NCBI GenBank assembly: GCA_003576685.1
Contig: QOZR01000003.1
Coordinates: 248,001 to 312,000, forward strand
DNA: 64,000 bases
Origin: Virgifigura deserti
GTDB taxonomy: Bacteria; Pseudomonadota; Alphaproteobacteria; Dongiales; Dongiaceae
Direction: 5' to 3'
Shown here: one piece after another, positions 1-8,308 of the stretch
Numbering within the stretch: position 1 is the first letter of the stretch
Layout of the letters: each line of letters begins with the position of its first letter
Notes under the pieces: generated by a model
What the model saw: the letters and a program-made list of their open reading frames with translations, nothing else
Databases searched by the model: none
What the model was told of the DNA's origin: nothing
Program-made: the position numbers and the translations under genes

Positions 1-532
1 CGGCGAGGCCGACCGCGTCGAGCAGGTCCACCGCCCGTGCGTTCAGGTCCCGGAGCACGCCGTCGGAGCGCCAGAAATCGAACGAGCCGCCGCGTGCCCG
101 CTGCAGCGCGATCCGGACATTCTCCAGGGCGGAGAGATGGTCGAACACCGCCGAGATCTGGAACGAGCGGACCAGGCCGAGGCGTGCGATATCGGCGGGC
201 CTGGCATGGGTGATGTCGCGGCCCTTGTAGAGGATGCGTCCGCGAGTCGGTACGAGGAACTTGGTCAACAGATTGAAGCAGGTCGTCTTGCCGGCGCCGT
301 TCGGGCCGATCAGGGCATGGATCGAGCCCCGCCGGGTCTTGAGGTTGACCCCCTTGACCGCGACGAATCCGCGAAACTCCTTCGTGAGGCCTTCCGTCTC
401 GAGGATGACGTCGGCCGCCGTCTCGGCATGTCCCAACGGCGAGGATCCCTGTGTGTTTTTGTCTTCGGCTTTTAATTCGGCCGGTTCACCCGGCTCGCCG
501 CCGTTTTGCCCGCGCAGTCGATTCCCGACCAC
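1..532 (-). CDS. Branched-chain amino acid type ABC transporter ATP-binding protein (LivG-like), C-terminal part outside the window
   Basis: The minus strand encodes the N-terminal part of an ABC ATPase; the rest lies beyond position 1. The Walker A motif GPNGAGKTT is followed by CFNLLT, then ITHARPADIARLGLVRSFQ (Q-loop region) and FDHLSALENVRIALQ. This pattern is typical of LivG, one of the two cytoplasmic ATPases of branched-chain amino acid (HAAT family) importers. The start is uncertain. No in-frame ATG exists after the upstream stop, so GTG at 532 or TTG at 535 is likely, which would give an unconserved leader of about 40 residues before the ABC domain; an internal TTG preceded by AGGGA is another option. 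It is divergent from ruvX. The family assignment is firm, the substrate is inferred. Confidence 0.85.
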   Translation of the reverse strand, partial: MVGNRLRGQNGGEPGEPAELKAEDKNTQGSSPLGHAETAADVILETEGLTKEFRGFVAVKGVNLKTRRGSIHALIGPNGAGKTTCFNLLTKFLVPTRGRILYKGRDITHARPADIARLGLVRSFQISAVFDHLSALENVRIALQRARGGSFDFWRSDGVLRDLNARAVDLLDAVGLA

Positions 533-558
533 CAAGCAACGGGATTGAACTTGCGTTG

Positions 559-582
559 GCGCGCAATGTCAATGCGCGCAAT
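559..582. repeat. Repeated GCGCGCAAT motif with dyad symmetry in the livG-ruvX intergenic region
   Basis: GCGCGCAAT occurs at 559-567 and again at 574-582. GCGCGCA at 559-565 also pairs with TGCGCGC at 573-579. It lies in the divergent promoter region between the LivG-like gene and ruvX, so it could be a regulator site, but nothing links it to a known factor. Confidence 0.35.
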
Positions 583-630
583 CACAGGTTGGGTTAGGTT
601 TGCCGCCCTCGCCCCCAATAGGCCACCGCC

Positions 631-1110
631 ATGCCCGTGATCACGCTCTCCGACCTGAAATCCGCCCTGCCCCGCGGCGGACGCCTGCTCGGCCTCGATG
701 TCGGCGCCAAGACGATCGGCCTCGCGATCTCCGATCCGGGCCTGACGGTCGCCTCGCCGGTCGAGACAATCCGGCGGGGCAAGTTCACGGCCGACGCGGA
801 GCGGTTGCGGGCGCAGATCGCCGAGCGCGGCGTCGGCGGGCTGATCATCGGCCTGCCGGTCAATATGGACGGGAGCGAGGGGCCGCGCTGCCAGTCGGTG
901 CGCCAGTTCGCCCGCAATCTGCTGGAGCGGGTCGACTTGCCTCTTGCCTTCTGGGACGAGCGGCTATCGACCGCGGCGGTGACGCGGACCATGCTGGAAG
1001 CCGACCTGTCGCGGAAGCGCCGGGCTGAGATCGTCGACAAGATGGCCGCCGCTTACATCCTCCAGGGCGCACTTGATGCACTCGGGCGTACACCCCCTGC
1101 CGAAGGCTAA
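631..1110 (+). CDS. ruvX: RuvX/YqgF family Holliday junction resolvase-like nuclease
   Basis: 159 residues with the RNase H-like fold signature of the YqgF family. Visible motifs are [15 protein letters not shown] (Asp23), [13 protein letters not shown] (about 72-84), DERLST (Glu110) and [10 protein letters not shown] (Asp136), so the three acidic metal-binding positions are kept. The length is usual for the family. Members act in the cytoplasm in Holliday-junction resolution and in 16S pre-rRNA 5' processing; the family is widely essential. The ATG at 631 precedes the conserved core by about 20 residues, as in homologues. In related genomes ruvX precedes pyrB; here three unrelated genes lie between them. 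Confidence 0.95.
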   Translation: MPVITLSDLKSALPRGGRLLGLDVGAKTIGLAISDPGLTVASPVETIRRGKFTADAERLRAQIAERGVGGLIIGLPVNMDGSEGPRCQSVRQFARNLLERVDLPLAFWDERLSTAAVTRTMLEADLSRKRRAEIVDKMAAAYILQGALDALGRTPPAEG

Positions 1111-1185
1111 GGGCCACCACACTTGACCGCCTCGCCGCCGTCGTAAGAGAGTGCGCCGGCTCGCATTACGACCAACAGGATTCCC

Positions 1186-2403
1186 ATGACCGCTCCGCTC
1201 GAAGGCCTGCGCGTGTTCGACCTGACGCGCATCCTGGCCGGCCCGACCTGCACGCAACTGCTCGGCGATCTCGGCGCCGACGTGATCAAGGTCGAGCGGC
1301 CGAGCGCCGGCGACGACACGCGCAAATGGGGGCCGCCCTACGTCAAGGATGCGGACGGTCACGATACCCGGGAAAGCGCCTATTACCTCAGCTCCAACCG
1401 CAACAAGCGGTCGATCACCCTCGACATCGCCAAGCCGGAGGGTCAGGCGCTGGCGCGTCGGCTGATCGCCGGCTGCGACATCATGATCGAGAATTTCAAG
1501 GTCGGCGATATGGCGAAATACGGCCTGTCCTATGATGACCTGAAGGGTGAGTTTCCGGGCCTGATCTATTGCTCGATCACCGGCTTCGGCCAGACCGGCC
1601 CCTATGCACCGCGCGCCGGCTATGACCTGCTGGCCCAGGGCGTCGGCGGCATAATGAGCGTGACCGGCGAGCCGGACCGCCCGCCGATGAAGGTCGGCGT
1701 CGGCATCGCCGATGTGATGTGCGGGATGTATGCGACGGTGGCGATCCTGGCCGCGCTCCGCCATCGCGAGCGGACCGGCGAGGGCCAGTATATCGACCTC
1801 GGCCTGCTCGACACCCAAGTCTCCTGGCTGGTCAATGTCGGCCTCAACTACCTGACCTCGGGCGAGGTGCCGACCCGCGTCGGCAACGAACATCCCAACA
1901 TCGTGCCCTACAATGTAATGCCCTGCGCGGACGGCTATTTCATCCTCGCGGTGGGGAACGACTCGCAATTCGCGAAGTTCTGCGCCTTCGCCGGCCGACC
2001 GGAGCTGGCCGAGGATCCGCGCTTCGCCACCAACGAGCAGCGCGTGCGCAACCGCGAGGCGCTCTATGACCTGCTGCCGGCGATCACGCGGGAGAAGTCG
2101 CAGGCCGAGTGGGTCGAAGGCCTGGCCCAGTGCGGCGTGCCCTGCAGCCCGGTCAACAATGTCGATCAGGTCTTCGCCGATCCGCAGGTCCAGGCGCGCG
2201 GCATGCGGATCAGCATGCCGCATCCGCTCGCCGGCAAGGGGGAGGTCGACCTGATCGGCAACCCGATCAAATATTCCGGAACGCCGGTCAGCTATCGCCG
2301 CCCGCCGCCCGTCCTCGGGCAACATTCGGACGAGGTCTTGCGGGACCTTCTCGGCCTGCCGGACTCGGAGATCGCCGTCCTTCGCGAGCGGGGAGTCATC
2401 TGA
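1186..2403 (+). CDS. Family III (CaiB/BaiF) CoA-transferase
   Basis: 405 residues, the usual size for formyl-CoA transferase-like family III enzymes, which move CoA between acyl donors and carboxylic acid acceptors through an enzyme aspartyl-CoA thioester. It starts PLEGLRVFDLTRILAGP, continues LGADVIKVE, and has NRNKRSITLD and GFGQTGPYAPRAGYD. The catalytic aspartate is Asp176 in GIADVMCGMYA. The C-terminal lobe has GYFILAVGND and PCSPVNNVDQVF. It is complete and looks functional. Substrates cannot be read from the sequence; succinyl-CoA:dicarboxylate or formyl/oxalyl-type activity are family options. The Asp-tRNA-like neighbours give no pathway hint, since it sits alone between ruvX and a PAS protein. 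Confidence 0.9.
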   Translation: MTAPLEGLRVFDLTRILAGPTCTQLLGDLGADVIKVERPSAGDDTRKWGPPYVKDADGHDTRESAYYLSSNRNKRSITLDIAKPEGQALARRLIAGCDIMIENFKVGDMAKYGLSYDDLKGEFPGLIYCSITGFGQTGPYAPRAGYDLLAQGVGGIMSVTGEPDRPPMKVGVGIADVMCGMYATVAILAALRHRERTGEGQYIDLGLLDTQVSWLVNVGLNYLTSGEVPTRVGNEHPNIVPYNVMPCADGYFILAVGNDSQFAKFCAFAGRPELAEDPRFATNEQRVRNREALYDLLPAITREKSQAEWVEGLAQCGVPCSPVNNVDQVFADPQVQARGMRISMPHPLAGKGEVDLIGNPIKYSGTPVSYRRPPPVLGQHSDEVLRDLLGLPDSEIAVLRERGVI

Positions 2404-2427
2404 CGGTCGCGTTGCGGGGCGGGCGCC

Positions 2428-2886
2428 TCATTTCCGGCTCTCATAATCTTCGACCGCGATGGCCATGTCGACATCGATGCCGTTCGTCGACAACGGCAGG
2501 ATCGCCCACTCGAAGCTTTGGACCCAGTGACCGTCGTAACGCAGATTGCCGATGCCGAAGATCGGCTCGCGCTTCTCGCAGCAGGACCGATACTGACGCA
2601 TCCAATAGTCGAGGTCGAGGTCATCGCCGACGCTGGACGCCAGCTCGTCGAGATACCTGTTGGTGAACTCGACTCTGGTGACGCGAACCACCTCGGTTCC
2701 GACGATGCGGTATCGGATGCGAAAGGGCTCGGCCTCCATTTCGGTCAGCAACAGATTCGGCAAGATGAATTTGATCTCTGCCGGGTCGATGTCGGCGCGC
2801 GCCGGCATATGACGCGCACCCTTGATCGAGCACCAATATTCGTACAACCGCACCGCCTTCTGGGATTTAATGCCTTCGATACCCAT
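2428..2886 (-). CDS. PAS_5 family single-domain protein
   Basis: 152 residues forming one PAS-like domain of the PAS_5 (PF07310) type common in Rhodospirillales and relatives. Typical features are an N-terminal YEYWCSIKGARHMPARADID segment, LPNLLLTEMEAEP, FRIRYRIVGTEV and TNRYLDEL. There is no output domain, so it may act as a free-standing sensor or adaptor; its ligand is unknown. It lies opposite the CoA-transferase, with 24 bases between the two 3' ends, and runs divergently from the guanidinium exporter. Confidence 0.8.
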   Translation of the reverse strand: MGIEGIKSQKAVRLYEYWCSIKGARHMPARADIDPAEIKFILPNLLLTEMEAEPFRIRYRIVGTEVVRVTRVEFTNRYLDELASSVGDDLDLDYWMRQYRSCCEKREPIFGIGNLRYDGHWVQSFEWAILPLSTNGIDVDMAIAVEDYESRK

Positions 2887-3058
2887 GCGGCTATTATTCC
2901 CATCAGATTAGAATAGAGCAGCGACTGTATGAAACTGGGGTAATAGTTTCGAATTACTGAAACAGCCAATCCATGCATTGGCGGCAGGACGGCGCCGGCA
3001 CTTTCGAAAGCCCGGCTTGACCCCGCAATTCTCCAGCCTACGTAAAGGGCGCCGCACG

Positions 3059-3105
3059 GCGAGGACGACCTCGCGCATTTTCGTACATTGCTGGGGACGA
3101 CCCCA
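3059..3105 (+). promoter_or_regulatory. Guanidine-II (mini-ykkC) riboswitch
   Basis: Two tandem hairpins each carry the diagnostic ACGR loop. P1 is GCGAGG (3059-3064), ACGA (3065-3068), CCTCGC (3069-3074). P2 is TGGGG (3092-3096), ACGA (3097-3100), CCCCA (3101-3105). Both share the core GGACGACC, and the linker is 17 bases. The Shine-Dalgarno AAGGAG (3114-3119) and ATG (3127) of a SugE/Gdx exporter follow at once. In this class each loop binds free guanidinium and hairpin-hairpin docking frees the ribosome site. Class, position and target gene agree fully. Confidence 0.93.
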
Positions 3106-3126
3106 CCAGCGCGAAGGAGACGCGTC

Positions 3127-3447
3127 ATGGCATGGGTCGTTTTGATTTTCGCGGGTTTGTTCGAAATCGGCTGGGCCGTCGGCCTCAAATACACGGAGGG
3201 CTTTACCCGCCTCTGGCCGACGCTCGGCACGGTGCTTTCCATGATCGTCAGCCTTTGGCTGCTAGGTGTCGCTCTGCGGACGCTTCCGCTGGGCACCGCC
3301 TACGCCATTTGGACCGGAGTCGGCACCGTGGGCACCGCCCTGCTCGGCATCGCGTTGTTCAGCGAATCGGCAGACCCCCTCCGGCTCGCCTGCATCGGGT
3401 TGATCGTCGCCGGCATCCTGGGGCTGAAGCTCGTCACGCCCGGCTGA
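3127..3447 (+). CDS. gdx: Guanidinium exporter of the small multidrug resistance family (Gdx/SugE)
   Basis: 106 residues with four predicted membrane helices, the standard SMR size. The central acidic residue of helix 1 is Glu13 in [13 protein letters not shown], a SugE/Gdx-type motif and not the EmrE type. [19 protein letters not shown] and [14 protein letters not shown] fit the same clade. Gdx dimers exchange guanidinium for protons at the inner membrane. I chose ATG 3127, with AAGGAG seven bases upstream; an earlier in-frame start at 3088 would lie inside the riboswitch. Control is almost certainly translational, by guanidinium through the guanidine-II element just upstream. Confidence 0.95.
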   Translation: MAWVVLIFAGLFEIGWAVGLKYTEGFTRLWPTLGTVLSMIVSLWLLGVALRTLPLGTAYAIWTGVGTVGTALLGIALFSESADPLRLACIGLIVAGILGLKLVTPG

Positions 3448-3520
3448 TTGTCCCTTCGCCGAATTGGAGCGTTCGCCCGCTTGCGCGGCGTCGCGGCGAC
3501 GGCATATAGTCGCGCCCGCG

Positions 3521-4513
3521 ATGACCGACCGCCCGACCGATTCCCCTGGCGCCCCCGCCCCGATCCTCTATGCCCATCGTCATCTGCTCGGCATCGAGGG
3601 GCTATCGGTGCCCGAGATCACCAGCCTGCTCGATCTCGCCGACTCCTATGTCGAGCAGAACCGGCAGGCGGACAAGAAGCGCAGCCTGCTGCGCGGCCGC
3701 ACGGTCATCAACCTGTTCTTCGAGAACTCGACCCGGACGCGCACTTCCTTCGAGCTTGCCGGCAAGCGACTTGGCGCCGATGTGATCAACATGTCGGTGA
3801 CCACGAGCTCGATCAAGAAGGGCGAAACGCTGATCGACACGGCGATGACGCTGAACGCGATGCATCCCGACGTGCTGGTCGTCCGCCATCCCGATTCGGG
3901 CGCCGTCAACCTGCTTTCGCAGAAGGTAGACGGCGCGGTGATCAATGCCGGCGATGGCAGCCACGAGCATCCGACCCAGGCGCTGCTCGATGCACTGACG
4001 ATCCGCCGGCGCCGCGGCCGGCTCGCCGGCCTGCTGGTGGCGATCTGCGGCGACCTGCTGCACAGCCGGGTCGCGCGGTCGAACATCCACCTGCTCACCA
4101 CCATGGGCGCACGGGTCCGCGTGATCGCGCCGCCGACATTGATGCCGGGCGCGATCGAACGGATGGGCGTGGAGGCCTTCACCGACATGCGGCAGGGCCT
4201 GCAAGGCTGCGATATCGTGATGATGCTGCGGCTGCAAACCGAGCGGATGCAGGGCAGCTTCGTGCCCTCGATCCGCGAATATTTCCGCTTCTACGGCCTC
4301 GACTACGACAAGCTGGGTGCGGCAAAGCCGGACGCGCTGATCATGCATCCGGGCCCGATGAACCGCGGTGCGGAGATCGACAGCGAGGTCGCCGACGACA
4401 TCGACCGCAGCGTGATCCGCGAGCAGGTCGAGATGGGCGTCGCGGTCCGCATGGCCTGCCTCGACGCCCTCACCCGCCAATCCACCTCAAACAGTCCCCT
4501 CGGCGCTTCATGA
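3521..4513 (+). CDS. pyrB: Aspartate carbamoyltransferase catalytic chain
   Basis: 330 residues. It makes N-carbamoyl-L-aspartate from carbamoyl phosphate and aspartate, the second step of UMP synthesis. The carbamoyl-phosphate loop [13 protein letters not shown] is followed by [19 protein letters not shown] and the aspartate-binding [12 protein letters not shown]. Start ATG 3521 is chosen because conserved sequence begins soon after; an in-frame extension to 3464 lacks similarity. The stop overlaps pyrC by four bases (ATGA), so translation is coupled. No regulatory chain (pyrI) is present. As in other bacteria where PyrB partners a DHOase-like PyrC, the two may form a complex. Confidence 0.97.
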   Translation: MTDRPTDSPGAPAPILYAHRHLLGIEGLSVPEITSLLDLADSYVEQNRQADKKRSLLRGRTVINLFFENSTRTRTSFELAGKRLGADVINMSVTTSSIKKGETLIDTAMTLNAMHPDVLVVRHPDSGAVNLLSQKVDGAVINAGDGSHEHPTQALLDALTIRRRRGRLAGLLVAICGDLLHSRVARSNIHLLTTMGARVRVIAPPTLMPGAIERMGVEAFTDMRQGLQGCDIVMMLRLQTERMQGSFVPSIREYFRFYGLDYDKLGAAKPDALIMHPGPMNRGAEIDSEVADDIDRSVIREQVEMGVAVRMACLDALTRQSTSNSPLGAS

Positions 4514-5835
4514 CGACCGGATCGAAATCCGCCAAGCAGACGATGCGCCCGGTCGCCTTCGTGAACGCGCGGCTGCTCGATCCGGCGAGCGGCCTCGATT
4601 CGCCGGGCGGGCTGCTGACGGAAGATGGGCGAATCCTCGATCTGGGACCGCAGCTCACAGCCGACGGGCTGCCGGAAGGCGCCGAGGTCGTCGATTGCGC
4701 CGGCCAGTGCCTGGCGCCCGGCCTCGTCGACATTCGCGTGCAGCTCCGCGAGCCCGGCGAGGAGCATAAGGAGACGATCGCGACCGGCAGCGCGGCGGCG
4801 GCGGCCGGCGGCGTCACCAGCATGGTCTGCCTGCCCAACACCGACCCGGTCATCGACGACGTCGCCGGTGTCGAATTCATCGCCCGCCGAGCCCGCGAAA
4901 CAAAACGCGCGAAAATCTACTGCTATGGTGCGGTGACGAAGCGTCTGGCCGGCAAGGACCTGGTCGAGATGGGCCTCTTGGCGGAGAGCGGCGCGCTAGC
5001 CTTCACCGACGGGCTGGTCGCCGTCAGCGACGCCCGCGTGATGCGGCGTGCGCTCAGCTACGCCAGCGCCTTCGACCTCCTGATCCTGCAGCATCCCGAA
5101 GAGCCGCGGCTCACCGAAGGCGGCGCGATGAATGCCGGCGAGCTGGCGACCCGCCTCGGCCTCTCCGGAATTCCGCGGGCCGCTGAAGTGATGATGATCG
5201 AGCGCGACCTGCATCTCGTCGCGATGACCGGCGGCCGCTATCATGCGGCGCATGTCTCGACCGCGACCGCGATCGAGGCAATCCGCGCCGCAAAGCGGCA
5301 GGGGCTGCGCGTCACCTGCGACACGGCGCCGCCCTATTTCGCGCTGAACGAGGTTGCGGTCGGCGACTACCGCACCTTCGCCAAGCTGTCGCCGCCCTTG
5401 CGCAGCGAGGAGGACCGCGAGGCCGTCGCGGCGGCGGTCGCCGACGGCACGATCGACTGCATCGCCAGCGACCATGCGCCGCATGACCAGGAGTCGAAGC
5501 GCGTGCCCTTCGCCCACGCCGCCGCCGGTGGGGCCGGGCTGGAGACGCTACTGCCGGTGACGCTCGAGCTCTATCACAAGGGCGAGGCGCAGCTGCTCGA
5601 CCTCCTTGCCCGAATGACGGTCGCGCCGGCCGATCTGCTCCGGCTGCCGCAGGGCCGGCTGGCGAAGGGCGCGCCGGCCGACCTCGTGCTGTTCGATCTG
5701 GAGGCGCCCGCCCGCATCGACGCCGACCGCCTGCGCGGCAAGTCCAAGAACTCACCCTTCGACGGCCGTCCAGTGCAGGGCCGCGTGCTGCGCACCGTCG
5801 TCGACGGGCGCACGGTGTTCGCGGCGGAGGAGTAG
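4510..5835 (+). CDS. pyrC: Dihydroorotase homologue (PyrC), N-terminal metal ligands replaced
   Basis: 441 residues of the amidohydrolase fold, class I DHOase length, translationally coupled to pyrB. The fold is evident from [45 protein letters not shown] (His248) and [10 protein letters not shown] (Asp321). However, the metal-binding His-x-His normally found after the Asp in strand 1 is Arg76-Val-Gln78 ([11 protein letters not shown]). The usual E-x-T-P-H-H segment reads [12 protein letters not shown]. These losses resemble the non-catalytic PyrC-prime partners of aspartate carbamoyltransferase, and similar variants are known near pyrB in Alphaproteobacteria. It may be structural, with an active DHOase elsewhere. 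Family membership is sure; activity is doubtful. Confidence 0.88.
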   Translation: MTTGSKSAKQTMRPVAFVNARLLDPASGLDSPGGLLTEDGRILDLGPQLTADGLPEGAEVVDCAGQCLAPGLVDIRVQLREPGEEHKETIATGSAAAAAGGVTSMVCLPNTDPVIDDVAGVEFIARRARETKRAKIYCYGAVTKRLAGKDLVEMGLLAESGALAFTDGLVAVSDARVMRRALSYASAFDLLILQHPEEPRLTEGGAMNAGELATRLGLSGIPRAAEVMMIERDLHLVAMTGGRYHAAHVSTATAIEAIRAAKRQGLRVTCDTAPPYFALNEVAVGDYRTFAKLSPPLRSEEDREAVAAAVADGTIDCIASDHAPHDQESKRVPFAHAAAGGAGLETLLPVTLELYHKGEAQLLDLLARMTVAPADLLRLPQGRLAKGAPADLVLFDLEAPARIDADRLRGKSKNSPFDGRPVQGRVLRTVVDGRTVFAAEE

Positions 5836-5871
5836 GCGCGGTGGCATCGGCTCCGCAATATGAGGACTCCG

Positions 5872-5894
5872 CCCTCTCCCCTTGCGGGAGAGGG
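5872..5894. repeat. Perfect 9-bp palindromic hairpin between pyrC and plsY
   Basis: CCCTCTCCC (5872-5880), loop CTTGC, GGGAGAGGG (5886-5894). It lacks a following T-run, so it is not a classic terminator. Such sequences recur between genes in many Proteobacteria. Its 3' arm supplies the purine-rich Shine-Dalgarno region of plsY, so folding could lower plsY translation. Confidence 0.6.
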
Positions 5895-5917
5895 AGATCT
5901 GTGTGAGTGCTGATCCG

Positions 5918-6556
5918 ATGCCCAACCTCCTCGGCGACCTCACCTTCACCTGGCCGTTCTACGCGGCAGCACTGTTCGGCTATCTGCTGGGCTCGATCCC
6001 GTTCGGCCTGCTGCTGACGCGGGCGGCGGGGTTCGGTGACATCCGCAGCATCGGCTCCGGCAATATCGGTGCGACCAACGTGCTGCGCACCGGGCGCAAG
6101 AGCTTGGCCGCCGCCACCCTGCTGCTCGACGGCGGCAAAGGCGCCGCGGCCGTGCTGCTGACCGGCCTCTGGGGGCCGGATATGGCGATCATGGCCGGCG
6201 GCGGGGCGATGCTGGGCCACCTCTTCCCAGTCTGGCTCCGCTTCAAGGGCGGCAAGGGCGTGGCGACGGGCCTCGGCATCCTGATCGCGCTCGCCTGGCC
6301 GGTCGGGCTGCTCGCCTGCGTCACCTGGCTCGCCGCCGCGGTGCTGTTCCGCTACTCCTCGCTCTCGGCCCTCCTCGCCTTCGCGGCGGCGCCCGTCTAT
6401 GCGTGGTTCCTCGTCAACCGCCAGATCGCTCAGGTCGCGATCTTCCTCGCCGTCCTGGTGTGGCTCCGCCACCACCAGAACATCCGCCGGCTGGTCACCG
6501 GCCAGGAGCCGAAGATCGGGCGGGCAAAGACGTCCTCCGCCGGCCATTCGTCGTAG
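5918..6556 (+). CDS. plsY: Acyl-phosphate:glycerol-3-phosphate acyltransferase
   Basis: About 212 residues, an integral membrane enzyme with several hydrophobic segments. PlsY acylates sn-glycerol 3-phosphate at position 1 using acyl-phosphate made by PlsX, the first step of phospholipid synthesis. Family motifs are all visible: [33 protein letters not shown] and [21 protein letters not shown] 5918 is used; GTG 5903 is a real alternative because GGGAGA lies just upstream at better spacing. In related genomes plsY is followed by dprA; here about 7 kb of accessory genes separate them. Confidence 0.95.
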   Translation: MPNLLGDLTFTWPFYAAALFGYLLGSIPFGLLLTRAAGFGDIRSIGSGNIGATNVLRTGRKSLAAATLLLDGGKGAAAVLLTGLWGPDMAIMAGGGAMLGHLFPVWLRFKGGKGVATGLGILIALAWPVGLLACVTWLAAAVLFRYSSLSALLAFAAAPVYAWFLVNRQIAQVAIFLAVLVWLRHHQNIRRLVTGQEPKIGRAKTSSAGHSS

Positions 6557-6691
6557 CCGATTGGCCAAGCCGAAAAATTGCGGTCATAGTCCTGTCTCGC
6601 CTCACCTTCTCGAGGAGCCGGGACATGTTCCAATCCGCCTCGCGCCCTGCACCGCTGCGACCCGTTACGGACGGTCCGCCGTTCGCCCGTG

Positions 6692-8065
6692 TCACGACCA
6701 AGTCGGCTTGGCAGAGCCTATTTTGGTCGCCGGGCGCGTCCAATGCATTGGTGCACCCTCGATAGCGGCTGGCGGATTGAGACGGCGAGCATCCCCCCAA
6801 TCCGTGGCTTCGACGGTCTGCGCCAGATCTGCTGCGGTTTCCGGCGGGATCGGAGTGGAGGTATAGCCATCGCCGGCATCGACGAGCAGCTTGGCTGTCC
6901 GTGCAAGCGATAGGCGCGCCTCCGTGCCGGTCCCTTCTCGGAGCCGGCGATTGACAGCCAGGATCGTCGTCGCTGCCATCAGATAGCCCGTGGCGTGGTC
7001 AAGGGCCTGCACCGGAAGGGGCGTCGGCTTGTCCGCCTGCCGCCACCGCATTCCGGCATCGGCGATACCGGCGCTCATCTGCACCAGGCTGTCGAAGCCC
7101 CGCCGCGGCGCCCATGGTCCCGACCATCCATAGGCGCTGAGAGATACGTCGATCAATCCCGGCGAGATGGCGCGACGCGCCACCGCATCATAGCCGAGGC
7201 CATCGAGCGCGCCTGGGCGATAGCCGTGGAGGAGGATATCGGCCTCCGACAGCAACACTTCGAACGCCGCCCGGCCCCGCCGGTCCCGAAGATCCAGCAA
7301 TGCACATCGCTTGCCCAGCGTGACCTCGGGGATGACGCCGGGCTCATCCCAGCCGGGCGGATCGATCCGCAGAACCTCCGCGCCGTATCCCGCAAGGAAC
7401 CGGCTGGCGACCGGTCCAGCGAGGACGCGAGTCAGATCCAGGACGCGCAAGCCCTCGAGCGGCCGTGATGGAGATGGCGTCCAGCAAGAGTACGCGGTGC
7501 GATCCGCCACCGTGACATATGCGAGCGGTTCGGCCGCCACCGCCCGTCCCTGCGGATGGTCGGCCCATTCCTGCGCCGAGCGCATCTCGGCCGCACAGCC
7601 GCCCGCGTCAATGATCGCGCTCTCGAGATCCCGCTTCGCCCAGCGCGCGGCAGCGCGCGCCACCCCGTCCTTGTCCACATGCGATCCCAGCACATGCTCG
7701 GCGGCAGCGCGATGGTGCGAAGCGTTGGTGTGAAGTCTGATCCACCCGTCGCCGGTGCGATAGTCTCCCGCGATCGGGTCCCATACCGCCGGCATTTCCC
7801 ATCCGATCGGGCGGATCGACCATCCGAACCAGAAGGAGGAAAGCCGGCGATCTATGGTGACGGCGGGGATGCTTTTACCTTGGCTACCGATCAGTTCGGA
7901 GACGGCGAGAGTGGCGGCGCTAATGGCGGCGCAGGCGAGGTCGGTCACCGCATAGGTCGATGGGAGATCGCCGCCGTCGGTGAAGGAGAGGGCATCGAGA
8001 GCCGCTGCGTCTCCGCCAATCGCCGTCCACGCAGTTCGCGCCAATCTGCGAGCAATCGCGGTCAC
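6692..8065 (-). CDS. Two-module CoA-transferase family III protein
   Basis: 457 residues from GTG 8065, chosen for the strong GGGAGGGG ribosome site just upstream. The order of parts is unusual. Residues about 1-195 resemble the C-terminal lobe of a CaiB-type enzyme (GDYRTGDGWIRLHTN, AAEMRSAQEWADHPQGRAVA). The N-terminal CoA-binding module then begins about residue 205 (PLEGLRVLDLTRVLAGPVA), continues GYGAEVLRIDPPG and ISPGLIDVSLSAYGWSGPW, and ends with a candidate catalytic Asp in QALDHATGYLMAA. So it looks circularly permuted or made of two incomplete modules. Such fused forms exist in the family. Substrate is unknown. It lies downstream of the hydrolase gene on the same strand, separated by a regulator relic. 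Confidence 0.82.
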   Translation of the reverse strand: MTAIARRLARTAWTAIGGDAAALDALSFTDGGDLPSTYAVTDLACAAISAATLAVSELIGSQGKSIPAVTIDRRLSSFWFGWSIRPIGWEMPAVWDPIAGDYRTGDGWIRLHTNASHHRAAAEHVLGSHVDKDGVARAAARWAKRDLESAIIDAGGCAAEMRSAQEWADHPQGRAVAAEPLAYVTVADRTAYSCWTPSPSRPLEGLRVLDLTRVLAGPVASRFLAGYGAEVLRIDPPGWDEPGVIPEVTLGKRCALLDLRDRRGRAAFEVLLSEADILLHGYRPGALDGLGYDAVARRAISPGLIDVSLSAYGWSGPWAPRRGFDSLVQMSAGIADAGMRWRQADKPTPLPVQALDHATGYLMAATTILAVNRRLREGTGTEARLSLARTAKLLVDAGDGYTSTPIPPETAADLAQTVEATDWGDARRLNPPAAIEGAPMHWTRPATKIGSAKPTWS

Positions 8066-8156
8066 GAGCCCCTCCCTACCGGACGGCTTGGAGTGCCTAA
8101 CAGAGCTTGGACATGGTCTGCGCCGCACTTCGCTTCAGCTCGATATCGCCGCGATC

Positions 8157-8235
8157 TTTTAGGCGCAGGCGCGCGCAGGCGATCATGTGTCGAGGTGTTG
8201 GACGGCGCAGGTGTCGCCGAGGGTGCGAGGCCAGA
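8157..8235 (-). pseudogene. Relic of a SufR-like regulator gene (3' end only)
   Basis: This stretch aligns base by base with the 3' coding end of the intact regulator gene near 10030-10110, with only a few small gaps. Read across small frameshifts it gives LGDTCAVQHLD, then HMIACAR, then a short tail, against LGDGCTIERVDHMIAGARRCAY in the intact protein. About 25 codons are recognisable and they are frameshifted. It is therefore the decayed end of a paralogue or of a duplicated copy. Confidence 0.55.
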
Positions 8236-8308
8236 CCGCGGACCGAACCTGCGACGGTGAGACCGCCACCGCTGGTCCCTGCCCGTGAGTCCGCTCCCGC
8301 GGGAACGC

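Noticed and set aside
964-2325. A 453-codon minus-strand frame over ruvX and the CoA-transferase
   Set aside because: Low-complexity shadow composition; both sense genes are well supported.
3001-3035. A third copy of the palindromic repeat (GAAAGCCCGGCTTGACCCC)
   Set aside because: Only one arm and the centre resemble the repeat; similarity is too short to support.
3448-5835. A 795-codon open frame that runs through pyrB into pyrC
   Set aside because: The upstream part is a shadow of pyrB in another frame; PyrC begins at ATG 4510 by similarity and by the ATGA overlap. It is not a PyrB-PyrC fusion.
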